A stretch of DNA of 64,000 nt from Bradyrhizobium sp. CB2312. GTDB taxonomy: Bacteria; Pseudomonadota; Alphaproteobacteria; Rhizobiales; Xanthobacteraceae. Both the position numbers and the translations under genes were made by a program. The DNA is taken from NCBI RefSeq assembly GCF_029714425.1, contig NZ_CP121668.1, positions 6,469,501 to 6,533,500 of the forward strand, written 5' to 3'. The notes under the pieces were generated by a model. It was not told the DNA's origin, searched no databases, and saw only the letters and a list, made by a program, of their open reading frames with translations. Of this stretch, positions 26,055 to 35,145 are shown piece by piece; the stretch's first letter is position 1; the number at the start of each line of letters is the position of its first letter.

Positions 26055-28952
26055 ATGTCATCGCCGGTCGATCGAACCTACTCTTTCGGACGTTGGCTGA
26101 TCGATTGCCAGCGAAGAGAGCTGCGATACAACGACGTCACAGTGCCGATCGGAAGCCGCGCATTCGAAATTCTCGAGAAGCTGGTCGGCTCCGCCGGTCT
26201 CCTGGTCACCAAGGACGATTTGATCGGGAGCGTCTGGCCGGGCCTGACCGTCGAAGACAACACGCTTCAGGTTCATATTTCGGCGGTCCGCAAGGCGCTC
26301 GGCGAGGATCGCAATCTCCTCAAGACGATTTCGGGACGTGGATATACGCTCGCGGGAGCCTGGCGAAGCGGGCCTTTGGATCACCCTGCAGCCGCACCTG
26401 TCACGGTGCCGGCCGAAGCGACCTTTTCCAACAACTTGCCGAGCATCCGCGCGCCTCTGATCGGTCGCGAAGATTCTCTGAGCCAATTGGCCGAATTGTT
26501 GTCCGCGTATCGGGCCGTGACCCTCGTCGGCCCCGGCGGCATCGGAAAGACGAAACTGGCAACCGAGCTCGCGCGCAGCGTCGCGGCCTCTTTCCACGAT
26601 TCAGTGACCCTGGTCGAGCTCGCGACCCTACAGGATGCGTCCCTTGTCGCATCGGCGACCGCCCGCGCACTCAAGCTGGCCTCGAATGACAAGGACGTTT
26701 CGGCCGCGAGCATAGCACAGGCGATCGGAACACGCCGTCTCCTCCTCGTCCTGGACAATTGCGAGCACGTGATCGAAGCCGCCGCGCAGATCGCGAGTGC
26801 CTTGCTTCGCTATTGCCCGAACGTCACCGTGCTTGCGACCAGCCGCGAAGGCCTCCGCATCGACGGCGAATATGTTGCGGCCGTTCCACCGCTGTCCGTC
26901 CCTCGTCCCGATATGGACGATACCGAGCTGCTGCTCCGGGAAAGCGCCGTGGAGCTGTTCGTCACGCGAATACGGGCGCTACGTACGAGCTTCGTTGCGG
27001 GCGCGGAGGAGCTTCGGAAAATAGCCGCCATCTGTCGTCGGCTTGACGGTATTCCGCTCGCATTGGAATTTGCCGCAGCCCGGGCCGCCAATCTCGGGGT
27101 CGACACCGTCTTGCTTCGGCTGGACAAGCGCTTCGAGCTCCTGAACGGCGGCCGCCGCGACCAGTTGCCGCGACACCAGACCCTGCGCGCGACACTGGAT
27201 TGGAGCTATGACCTCTTGTCGCCGGGGGAGCAGAACCTGCTTTGCCGGCTCGCCGTGTTTCCGGCCGGATTCACGCTCGATGCGGCCATCGCGATGATGG
27301 ACGACTCATCGTCGCGCTCGGACGTGATCGAGACCCTGTTCAATCTGGTTGGGAAATCGCTTGTGTCGCTGGACCCCTCCTTCGAGGGGCGATGGCGTCT
27401 GCTGGAGAGCACCCGTGCCTATGCCCTGGAGAAGCTGGCGGACGCGGGCGGCGTCGAGCAGGCCGCCAGATGCCATGCCGGCTTTCTCAGGCAGATCATC
27501 GCGCCGCTCGGCGACACCTCTCCCGCTCCCGACGACATCTCCCGTTTTGCCCAGGAAATCGGAAACGTGCATGCGGCGCTCGATTGGGCGTTCTCGCCCG
27601 ATGGAGATACCGCGCTCGGCATCGAGCTGACGGCCGGCTTCGTCCCGGTATGGATGCAATTGCTGTCCTTCGTGGAATGCTCGACGCGGATCGAGCGCGC
27701 CCTTGCGCATTTCAGTCCCGAGTTCACCTGCGTTCCGAAACTCAAGGCGCAGCTCTATGTCGCCCTGGGATTCGCACTCCTGAACACGACGGGATCGGCT
27801 GATCGCATGAAGGCGGCGCTGAGCATCGGCCTTGGACTCGCCGAGGAATTGTCCGACCTCGAGCTTCAGCTCAAGGCGGTCTGGACGTTGTGGAGCTATA
27901 ATCTCAATTCGGGCCAATATGCCGCGGCCAAGGAGGTCGGCGAACGCTACCTCGCGATCGCATTGCGCACTGGAAATCCTGCCAACGAGACGGTGGGTCG
28001 CCGCCTGATCGGCGCCGCCGCACATTTCTTCGGCGCGCAGGAGGATGCACGGCGCGAGCTGACCCTGTCGCTTGACCATACGGTTCGCGGATTGGACGGC
28101 AGCGCAAACCAGATGTGGTTTCTGCTGAACCAGAGCGTTCTGGCCAAGGCCATGCTCGCCCGCGTCCTGCTGCTGCAGGGAAAGATCGTCCAGAGCAGAT
28201 CCCTCGCCGCCGAGTGCCTCCAGGACGCCGAGCGCGAGAAGGACAAGCTTGCGATCGCCTACGCACTCCGGAATGCCGTCTGCCCGATCGCGCTAATGAC
28301 GCATGACCTCGCCGCTGCCGATCAGGCGATATCCTCCCTCCTCGAGCTCGTCACACGCGAGGGAATAGCTTTCTGGACCAGCTGGACGTCCTGCCTGAAG
28401 GGACAATTGCTGGTGCTGCACGGCAAGCATGACGAGGGAATAGCGCTGCTGCGCAACGGCTTGAAAGCGCGGACCGAGAACGGATGGTTGATGCGGAACC
28501 CCGAGTTTCTTGGATCGCTCGCCGAAGGCCTGCTCGCGAGCGGCGAGGCTGCACAAGCTCTGGCCGCGGTCGAAGAGGCCTTGTCCATGTCGCGACAAGG
28601 CCGCCAGTTGTGGTGCCTTGCGGACTTGTTGCGGATCAAGGGTGAGGTTCTCCTGGCCAATGCCCCATCCAATCTGTCTCGATCCGAACTGCTGTTCGCC
28701 GAGGGACTATCGGTCGCCAGAGAGCAGCAATGCCGCTTCTACGAGCTGAAGGTTGCGGCGGCATGGGCAAGGGTGATGGCGGGATCGAACCGTAAGCGGA
28801 CTGCACTTGATCTCGTCGGACCGCTCAGCGCTCTGTTCGATCAGGAGATCGATCTTCCCGCACTCGCCCTTGCCCGCGCTCTGGCTGAAATGCCGGGCAC
28901 CTCGCCTTCGGCAAGCAACAGCGACAGGCCCGCGTCGAACACCTGCCACTAA
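26055..28952 (+). CDS. Winged-helix/STAND ATPase regulator 3
   Basis: The 965-residue third paralogue has the same build: a winged helix at about residues 8-103 (RAFEILEKLVGSAGLLVTKD, LQVHISAVRKALGED, ISGRGYTLAGAW), a P-loop GPGGIGKT at 159-166, LLLVLDNCEHVIEAAA, ATSREGLRIDGEY, CRRLDGIPLALEFAAARA and QTLRATLDWSYDLLS, followed by a long helical-repeat region. A TTG at 26034 is an alternative start but the ATG gives the closest match to regulator 2. It has a full-length C-terminus, unlike regulator 1. A strong inverted repeat is just upstream. Targets and ligand unknown. Confidence 0.88.
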   Translation: MSSPVDRTYSFGRWLIDCQRRELRYNDVTVPIGSRAFEILEKLVGSAGLLVTKDDLIGSVWPGLTVEDNTLQVHISAVRKALGEDRNLLKTISGRGYTLAGAWRSGPLDHPAAAPVTVPAEATFSNNLPSIRAPLIGREDSLSQLAELLSAYRAVTLVGPGGIGKTKLATELARSVAASFHDSVTLVELATLQDASLVASATARALKLASNDKDVSAASIAQAIGTRRLLLVLDNCEHVIEAAAQIASALLRYCPNVTVLATSREGLRIDGEYVAAVPPLSVPRPDMDDTELLLRESAVELFVTRIRALRTSFVAGAEELRKIAAICRRLDGIPLALEFAAARAANLGVDTVLLRLDKRFELLNGGRRDQLPRHQTLRATLDWSYDLLSPGEQNLLCRLAVFPAGFTLDAAIAMMDDSSSRSDVIETLFNLVGKSLVSLDPSFEGRWRLLESTRAYALEKLADAGGVEQAARCHAGFLRQIIAPLGDTSPAPDDISRFAQEIGNVHAALDWAFSPDGDTALGIELTAGFVPVWMQLLSFVECSTRIERALAHFSPEFTCVPKLKAQLYVALGFALLNTTGSADRMKAALSIGLGLAEELSDLELQLKAVWTLWSYNLNSGQYAAAKEVGERYLAIALRTGNPANETVGRRLIGAAAHFFGAQEDARRELTLSLDHTVRGLDGSANQMWFLLNQSVLAKAMLARVLLLQGKIVQSRSLAAECLQDAEREKDKLAIAYALRNAVCPIALMTHDLAAADQAISSLLELVTREGIAFWTSWTSCLKGQLLVLHGKHDEGIALLRNGLKARTENGWLMRNPEFLGSLAEGLLASGEAAQALAAVEEALSMSRQGRQLWCLADLLRIKGEVLLANAPSNLSRSELLFAEGLSVAREQQCRFYELKVAAAWARVMAGSNRKRTALDLVGPLSALFDQEIDLPALALARALAEMPGTSPSASNSDRPASNTCH

Positions 28953-28978
28953 TGACCCGACAGCCTTGCAGCTTCGCC

Positions 28979-29680
28979 TCAGCATCCCGGCGGCAGGATC
29001 GGCGACACGCCGGGCGTTGGCGCCGCGCCTGAGGCGTTGGCCGGCAACACCGTCGCGGGCGACGCCAGATTCATCGAGACGCCTTCCATGCAAGCCGAGC
29101 TGTTCGGGCTGGGCACGACAGCAGCATTCGGATCTATGCCTGTGCCATCGCCGCTGCTGGTGTCCGCCATGATCGTGCCGGGCGCGGGGCTAGCCGGCAC
29201 CTGCGGAATCGAGAGCGGCAGAGACGCAGCGCTTACCACCTGCCCTCCCGGCGTCGAGCTGCATGCCACCGTCGCACCTGTTCCCGCCGGCGCGGCCGCG
29301 GAGATTGTCCCAATGGAGCTGCTGTTCTGTCCTATGACCGGCAGGATCGGGGCTGCGATGCCTGATGTTGCAAGTCCTGTGGACGATACTGTCGGAGTCG
29401 CCGGCACCGGCGTTGGCGGTGACGACGGCAGAGCGCAGGTGACCACCGTCCCCGGCGTCGTCGGATCCGAGGCGAGCGGAACGGGTGCCAGCGTCGTATC
29501 CGGAGTGCCCGGCACGGTACTCGCGGAAAAGGGCCCCGGACTGTTGAGCGGCGAGATCACGACGGCGCCCGGTACCGTCGGCAGATCCATTGCCGTACTG
29601 CCGGTCGTTGCGACCTGTGCCTGAACGGGAGAACCGCCGAGCAGGAGCGCCATCACGATGGCGAACACGATCCGCATCAT
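28979..29680 (-). CDS. Exported Pro/Ser/Thr/Ala-rich low-complexity protein
   Basis: The 233-residue protein has a signal peptide (RIVFAIVMALLLGGSPVQAQ) and then a long low-complexity body rich in Pro, Thr, Ser, Ala and Val, with no hydrophobic helix. Its four cysteines are spread along the body, one being the last residue (ILPPGC). It is the last gene of the run that starts with the two-component system and lies 11 bases after the membrane-fusion gene, so it is probably co-expressed with the pump. The family is not recognised; it might be an extracytoplasmic or surface protein. An ATG two codons into the listed start region is equally possible. Confidence 0.6.
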   Translation of the reverse strand: MMRIVFAIVMALLLGGSPVQAQVATTGSTAMDLPTVPGAVVISPLNSPGPFSASTVPGTPDTTLAPVPLASDPTTPGTVVTCALPSSPPTPVPATPTVSSTGLATSGIAAPILPVIGQNSSSIGTISAAAPAGTGATVACSSTPGGQVVSAASLPLSIPQVPASPAPGTIMADTSSGDGTGIDPNAAVVPSPNSSACMEGVSMNLASPATVLPANASGAAPTPGVSPILPPGC

Positions 29681-29691
29681 CTTTCCTATCC

Positions 29692-30963
29692 CTAACTCAC
29701 TTCGGTCTTGCGAACGCTGACCTTGCTGCCCTCCGCCAGATTGACCGCAGGATTGAGCACGACCTGATCACCGGGCTGCACGCCGTCGCGCACTTCCACC
29801 GTGGTGCCGAAATCCCTGGAGATCGAGACCTGTTGAAAATGAACCGTGCCGTTCCGCACGACCACGACATGAAGACCATTCTGATCGAAGACGAGCGCGT
29901 CAGACGGGATCGTCATCGACGGCGTCCTGCGCGGGATCGACAGCTCGACCGTGCAATAGATGCCCGGACTCAGCAAACCATCGGGATTGGGGACGTCGAT
30001 CTCGGTCAGCAGTGTCCGGCTCCCCGGCTGCAGCGCGGTTGCGATCCGCGTGACCTTGCCTGCAAACGTCCGCCCCGGAATCTCGGGCACGCGGATATCC
30101 GCATCGACGCCCGGGCCGACGCCGAAAGCCTCGTCCTGCGGCACGAAGACTTGGGTTCGGATCACGTTGGAATGCATCAGCGTGAACATGAAGGTCGATC
30201 CGGCTTGCACCAGGCTGCCATTGTCCACGTTGCGTTGGGTGACGACGCCGTCGAACGGCGCCACCACACGCTGATAAGCCTTCTCCTGCTCCAGGACACG
30301 GATCTGCGCTTGCTGCGCCGTGATATTCGACTGGGCGACGCCCACCGCCCCCTGCTGCGCGCGCAGGGTAAGACGGTCATTGTCGCCCTGTTGTGCCGTC
30401 AGCCAGCCCTGCTTGACGAGATTGCTGTCGCGCGAATTGGTAACGTCGGCGAGCTCCCGGCTCGCCTGCGCCTGCTGAAGCGCAGCCTGGTCCTGCGCGA
30501 GCGTCGCCTGCGCCTGCGCGATCTGCTGGTCCAGTTCGGGCGCGGTGATTTCCGCGAGGAGATCGCCCTTTTTGACCCTGTCGCCGATGTCGACATAGCG
30601 CTTTTCGATATAGCCGCTGGTCCGGGCGAAGATGTTGGCCGCCTCGAACGCCGTCGTCGTCGCCGGCAAGGTCACCTTCATGAGCTCGCCGCTGGGCCGG
30701 ACCGTCGCGACCCGAACCTCGGGAACGTTGGTTCGAACCCGCTCAGTCATTGCGGCAACGTCACGCGCGGCCTCATAATGCCGCCAGCCGCCAATGCCGA
30801 GACCGCCCGCAAGCAGCAGGAGCGCACCGGCGCCAAGCAGCGCGCCGCCGTAACGGCGTCCGGATCGTTCGCCCTTGCCCGGCAGCTCCACGATCCGCAG
30901 GCTTTCCGCCCCGGGGCGGTCTTTCGCCTCCTCGTCGTCGGTCCTTGCGCGAACATCACTCAT
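29692..30963 (-). CDS. RND efflux periplasmic adaptor (membrane fusion protein)
   Basis: The 423-residue adaptor links an RND pump to an outer-membrane channel. A single N-terminal membrane helix (GALLLLAGGLGIGGW) follows a charged cytosolic tail. Then come the lipoyl halves (FARTSGYIEKRYVDIGDRVK and VVAPFDGVVTQRNVDNGSLV) around a long coiled-coil rich in Gln and Ala (about residues 150-250), and a beta-barrel domain. The start overlaps the pump stop by the ATGA arrangement at 30960-30963. No outer-membrane factor gene is present nearby. Confidence 0.92.
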   Translation of the reverse strand: MSDVRARTDDEEAKDRPGAESLRIVELPGKGERSGRRYGGALLGAGALLLLAGGLGIGGWRHYEAARDVAAMTERVRTNVPEVRVATVRPSGELMKVTLPATTTAFEAANIFARTSGYIEKRYVDIGDRVKKGDLLAEITAPELDQQIAQAQATLAQDQAALQQAQASRELADVTNSRDSNLVKQGWLTAQQGDNDRLTLRAQQGAVGVAQSNITAQQAQIRVLEQEKAYQRVVAPFDGVVTQRNVDNGSLVQAGSTFMFTLMHSNVIRTQVFVPQDEAFGVGPGVDADIRVPEIPGRTFAGKVTRIATALQPGSRTLLTEIDVPNPDGLLSPGIYCTVELSIPRRTPSMTIPSDALVFDQNGLHVVVVRNGTVHFQQVSISRDFGTTVEVRDGVQPGDQVVLNPAVNLAEGSKVSVRKTEVS

Positions 30964-33900
30964 TCCGGTTGCTCCTCGAATACGCCGTGGCGAGGCTTGC
31001 CGTCGTTGCCTTTGCGCAGCATCGCGAAGAGATACGGCACGATTAGCAAGGTGGTGGGGGTCGCAAACAGCAGTCCGCCGATGACCGCCCGCGCAAGTGC
31101 GGCATTCTGCTCCTCACCCGGTCCGCCGATCGCCATCGGGATCATGCCCACGATCATCGCCGCCGCGGTCATCAGCACGGGCCGGATCCTCGTCCGGCCG
31201 GCGCTCAACGCAGCCTGGAACGCCGAGTGTCCCTTCAACTGCTCGTCCCGCGCGAAGGTCACGAGCAGGATGGAGTTTGCGGAAGCAACGCCGATCGCCA
31301 TGATGGCTCCCATCAGCGACGGCACGTTCAGGGTCGTGCCGGTGATGAACAGCATCGTCACGATGCCGCAGAACGTCGCCGGCAGCGCCAGGATGACGAC
31401 GAAGGGATCGCCGAAATTCTGGTAGTTCACCACCATCAGCAGGTAGACGAGGATGGCCGCGAACACCAGACCCATCCCGAGATCCCGGAACGACTGATGC
31501 ATGCTCTGGATCTGTCCCAGAACCTGAATCGAATTGCCCGGCTGCAACTGCTTCTGCAGGGTCGACGTCACCTTCTCGATGTCAGCCGCAACGCTACCGA
31601 GATCGCGACCCTGCACGCTCGCATAGACGTCATACACCGGCTGGACGTTGGCCTGGTTCGAATTGGTGGGAACGGTGCCGCGCTTGAACGTCGCGACATT
31701 GCTGAGGAGGCCGGGCACCGTCTGTCCGCTTGCGGCAAGCGAGGCCGACACCGGCGTGTTGCCCAGGGCGTTCAGCGAGTTGGCCCTGTATTCGGGTGTC
31801 TGCACCGCAAGGTAATAGGGAATTCCGGACGTCGGATCCGTCCAGAAATTCGGCGACACCTGAGCGGACGAACTGAGGCTGACATTGATATTGGTCGCCA
31901 CCGTGCTGGCATTGAGGCCCAGCTGTGCGGCGCGGGTGCGGTCGATGTCGGCATAGAATGCGGGAGCATCGACTTCCTGCTGCAGATGCGCATCCACGAC
32001 TCCGGGGATCGCCGCGAGATTCTTCTGCAGCTCCTTGGCCACCGCCAGGTTGTTGCTGCCGTAACCGACGGTGCGGACATCGATCTGTGCCGGAAGGCCG
32101 AAGTTCAGGATTTGCGTCACGATGTCCGCGGCTTGGAAATAGAAGGTGTCCTCCGGAAACGCCAATGGCAGCACCTGTCGCAACTTCCTGACGTAGTCCG
32201 CTGTCGGCTTGTGCCCCTCCTTCAGCGACACGAGGATGGTGCCGTCGTTCACCCCGATCGTGGAACCGTCGGTGAATGCGAGATTGTAGGGACGCGCGGG
32301 GAGGCCGATATTGTCGACGATCAGTGCCCGGTCACGCTCCGGAATGACTTCGCGGATCTTGTCCTCGACCGACTGGAAGATCGCCTCCGTTCGCTCGATG
32401 CGCGTCCCCGCCGGCGCGCGAACGTGCAGCTGAATCTGGCCGCCGTCGATCAGGGGATAGAAGTCCCTGCCGACATAGAGGAACATCGTAGCCCCGAGCG
32501 CCAAGACCGCTACGGCGACGACAGGGACGATGACCCGACGCCGCAGAAGCACCAGCAAGAGATTGGAATAGCCGTCGCGCAGACGCTCGAACCCGCGCTC
32601 GAACGCGGCAGAGGCGCGCGCAAAGATGCCCGACGGGCGCTCGCCCTCGCCATGACGTCGCTCGCCCTTCAACAGCAAGCCGATGGTGATCGGCGTGAGC
32701 GTTCGCGACAATCCGTATGACGCGAGCATCGCGAACACGACCGCGAGGCCCAGCGGCGTGAACAGATATTTGGCCGGCCCCTCCAGAAACACGACCGAGG
32801 TGAACACGCAACTAATCGCGAGCGTCGAGACCAGCGTTGGAATGGCGATTTCAGCGGCGCCGTGCAGGGTCGCGTCCGGCAGCGGCATGCCTTCCTCGGT
32901 CCAGAGCCGGTGGGTGTTCTCGATCGTCACCGTCGAATCGTCAACGAGGATGCCGACCGCGAGGGCAAGCCCGCCGAGCGTCATCGTGTTGAGGGTCTCG
33001 CCGAGGAAATACAGCACGATCAGCGACGACAACATCGCCAGCGGGATCGAGATCAGGACGACCAGCGTCGATCGCCACGACCCCAGGAACACCAGGATCA
33101 TCAGCGCCGTGAGGCCCGCCGCGATCGCGCCTTCGCGCAGCACGCCATCGACGGAATGGGTGACGAATATCGACTGGTCGAACAGCTCGTTGATCTTCAG
33201 CCCCGCAGGTGCCGACGCGCGGATCGACGCCAACGCCGCCTTCACGCCATTGACGACGGCAAGCGTGGAGGCATTTCCGTTCTTGATGACGCTGAGCAGG
33301 ACGGCGCGATGGCCGTCCTCGCGGACGATGTTCTGCTGGACCTGGGCCCCGTCGCGGACTTGGGCGACGTCCTTCAGGAAGATCGTCGCGCCGTTCGCGA
33401 ACTTGACCGGGATCATGTTGAGATCCTGGATCGTGGCCGGCGTCGCGTTGGTGCGAACGGTGTACTGGGTGTCGCCGATCTTGGTCGTGCCGGTCGGCAA
33501 TGTCAGGTTCTGGGTGTTCACCGCGTTGACGATGTCGAGCGGTGTCAATCCCCGCGACAAGAGCTTATTCGGATCGATGTCGACCATGATCTGGCGGTAC
33601 TTGCCGCCGGCAGGCGTGGGCAAGGTCACACCCGGCACGGGTGCCAGTTGCTGGCGGACCCGGTAGATGCCGAAATCGTAGAGTTGCTGTTCGTTCAGGG
33701 TGTTCGACTCGAGGCTGAGCTGGAGCACCGGCACGCTCGAGGCATTGAACTGCACGATGATCGGCGGCTGGATGCCGGGTGGCATCAGGGCGCGGATGGC
33801 GTTGGTCGCAGAGACGATCTGCGAGATCGCGAGATCGAGATTGACGTCCGGCTGGAAGTAGATCTTCTGAACCGACAGACCGTTGAGGGTCTGCGCCTCG

Positions 33901-34142
33901 ATATTCTTGATCCCGCTGACATTGGCACTGATCGAATATTGGCTATAGGTGCTGACTCGCTGCTCCATCTCCGGGGTCGAAAGCCCAGTGTAGCTCCAGA
34001 TGACCGTGACGACCGGGATCCGGATCTCCGGAAAAATATCGGTTGGCATCGAGCGGATCGCGATGCCGCCGAGAAACAGGATCAGGGCCGCAAGCACGTA
34101 GAATGTATGCGGAAGCCGCAGCGCGAAGCGAACAATTCCCAT
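30960..34142 (-). CDS. RND efflux transporter permease
   Basis: The 1060-residue inner-membrane pump has the twelve-helix RND build with two large periplasmic loops. The TM4 motif GGLALAVGILVDDSTVTIEN keeps the paired Asp of the proton relay. In TM10 the usual Lys (GLSAKN in AcrB) is replaced, reading GVASANSILLVTFARDEQ, as in a distinct branch of these pumps. Substrate is not predictable. It starts MGIVRFALRLPHTFYVLAAL and is co-transcribed with its adaptor. The sigma-factor gene lies 79 bases upstream on the same strand. Confidence 0.93.
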   Translation of the reverse strand: MGIVRFALRLPHTFYVLAALILFLGGIAIRSMPTDIFPEIRIPVVTVIWSYTGLSTPEMEQRVSTYSQYSISANVSGIKNIEAQTLNGLSVQKIYFQPDVNLDLAISQIVSATNAIRALMPPGIQPPIIVQFNASSVPVLQLSLESNTLNEQQLYDFGIYRVRQQLAPVPGVTLPTPAGGKYRQIMVDIDPNKLLSRGLTPLDIVNAVNTQNLTLPTGTTKIGDTQYTVRTNATPATIQDLNMIPVKFANGATIFLKDVAQVRDGAQVQQNIVREDGHRAVLLSVIKNGNASTLAVVNGVKAALASIRASAPAGLKINELFDQSIFVTHSVDGVLREGAIAAGLTALMILVFLGSWRSTLVVLISIPLAMLSSLIVLYFLGETLNTMTLGGLALAVGILVDDSTVTIENTHRLWTEEGMPLPDATLHGAAEIAIPTLVSTLAISCVFTSVVFLEGPAKYLFTPLGLAVVFAMLASYGLSRTLTPITIGLLLKGERRHGEGERPSGIFARASAAFERGFERLRDGYSNLLLVLLRRRVIVPVVAVAVLALGATMFLYVGRDFYPLIDGGQIQLHVRAPAGTRIERTEAIFQSVEDKIREVIPERDRALIVDNIGLPARPYNLAFTDGSTIGVNDGTILVSLKEGHKPTADYVRKLRQVLPLAFPEDTFYFQAADIVTQILNFGLPAQIDVRTVGYGSNNLAVAKELQKNLAAIPGVVDAHLQQEVDAPAFYADIDRTRAAQLGLNASTVATNINVSLSSSAQVSPNFWTDPTSGIPYYLAVQTPEYRANSLNALGNTPVSASLAASGQTVPGLLSNVATFKRGTVPTNSNQANVQPVYDVYASVQGRDLGSVAADIEKVTSTLQKQLQPGNSIQVLGQIQSMHQSFRDLGMGLVFAAILVYLLMVVNYQNFGDPFVVILALPATFCGIVTMLFITGTTLNVPSLMGAIMAIGVASANSILLVTFARDEQLKGHSAFQAALSAGRTRIRPVLMTAAAMIVGMIPMAIGGPGEEQNAALARAVIGGLLFATPTTLLIVPYLFAMLRKGNDGKPRHGVFEEQPE

Positions 34143-34221
34143 GGTGGTCTGCCTGAAGCAAATGACGCGAGATCGTCGGACAGGTGAGGACGGTCGGACC
34201 TCCGTTCAAATGAAAAGGAAT

Positions 34222-35145
34222 TCAGACGCTGCATGCGGCAGCGTGCGATGCTTCCTGCGCGGCGAGCACGACGGCGTGCTTGACCTTGGCGAACGCGCGG
34301 ATCTCGATCTGTCGAACCCGTTCGCTGGAGATGGACAATTCGCGGGCAAGTTGATCGCGCGGAACAGGACATTCCGTCAGCCGCCTCGCTTCGAAGATGC
34401 GACGTTCCCGCGCAGCAAGCCCGCTCAACGCAACGCGCAAAGCCTTGGTGCGCTGCTCCGCCTGCTCGTGATCGACGAGCACCGTCTCCGCGTCGACCGC
34501 CCCATCGACCAGAAGCGCCTCCAACTCGGTTCCATTGTCCTCGTCACCGACGCGCGCGTTCAGCGACATGTCGCCATTGAGCCGCGCGTCCATCTCGATC
34601 ACCTCTCGCGCCGTCACCTCCAGCTTCCCGGCGATCACCTCGGCGAGGTCAGGTGTAAGCCCCGTCATCATGCCGCCTGAGGCCTTCCTGATCTCGCTGC
34701 GGAGCTTGAAGAACAGCTTCTTCTGCGCAGCCGTCGTTCCGATCTTCACCAGGGACCAAGACCGCAGGATGTATTCATGAATGGCAGCCTTGATCCACCA
34801 GATTGCATAGGTTGAAAAGCGCGCGCCGCGGCCGGGTTCGAAGCGTGACGCCGCGACAACGAGGCCCAAATTCGCTTCGGCGATCAGATCGACCAGCGGC
34901 AGGCCGTATCCCTGGTAGCCGCGCGCCAGCTTCGCGGCGAGCCGAAGATGGCTGGTGACGAGTGCATCCGCCGCGCCGCGGTCCCGCGTTTCCTGCCAGC
35001 TACGCGCCAGCTGCTGCTCCTGCCCCGGCTCAAGCAGGTCGAAGCGCCTGATGGCCGCAGAATAGGCGCTGAGGAACGGCGTCAACATCGCTGCGCCCGG
35101 CGCGGCAACGGGATCGCGCCTCGCAATTTCGTGGCTAGTCTGCAT
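34222..35145 (-). CDS. RpoH-like (sigma-32 family) RNA polymerase sigma factor
   Basis: The 307-residue protein has sigma-70 regions 2 (LVTSHLRLAAKLARGYQGYG, VDLIAEANLGLV, FSTYAIWWIKAAI) and 4 (RELSISSERVRQIEIRAFAKVK). QKKLFFKLRSEI matches the RpoH box, which places it among heat-shock type sigma factors of alphaproteobacteria, which often have several. ATG 35145 has GGGAG upstream and overlaps the end of the kinase gene by 11 bases; GTG 35160 is less likely. The linkage to a two-component system and an efflux pump suggests a dedicated stress sigma factor; its regulon is unknown. Confidence 0.88.
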   Translation of the reverse strand: MQTSHEIARRDPVAAPGAAMLTPFLSAYSAAIRRFDLLEPGQEQQLARSWQETRDRGAADALVTSHLRLAAKLARGYQGYGLPLVDLIAEANLGLVVAASRFEPGRGARFSTYAIWWIKAAIHEYILRSWSLVKIGTTAAQKKLFFKLRSEIRKASGGMMTGLTPDLAEVIAGKLEVTAREVIEMDARLNGDMSLNARVGDEDNGTELEALLVDGAVDAETVLVDHEQAEQRTKALRVALSGLAARERRIFEARRLTECPVPRDQLARELSISSERVRQIEIRAFAKVKHAVVLAAQEASHAAACSV

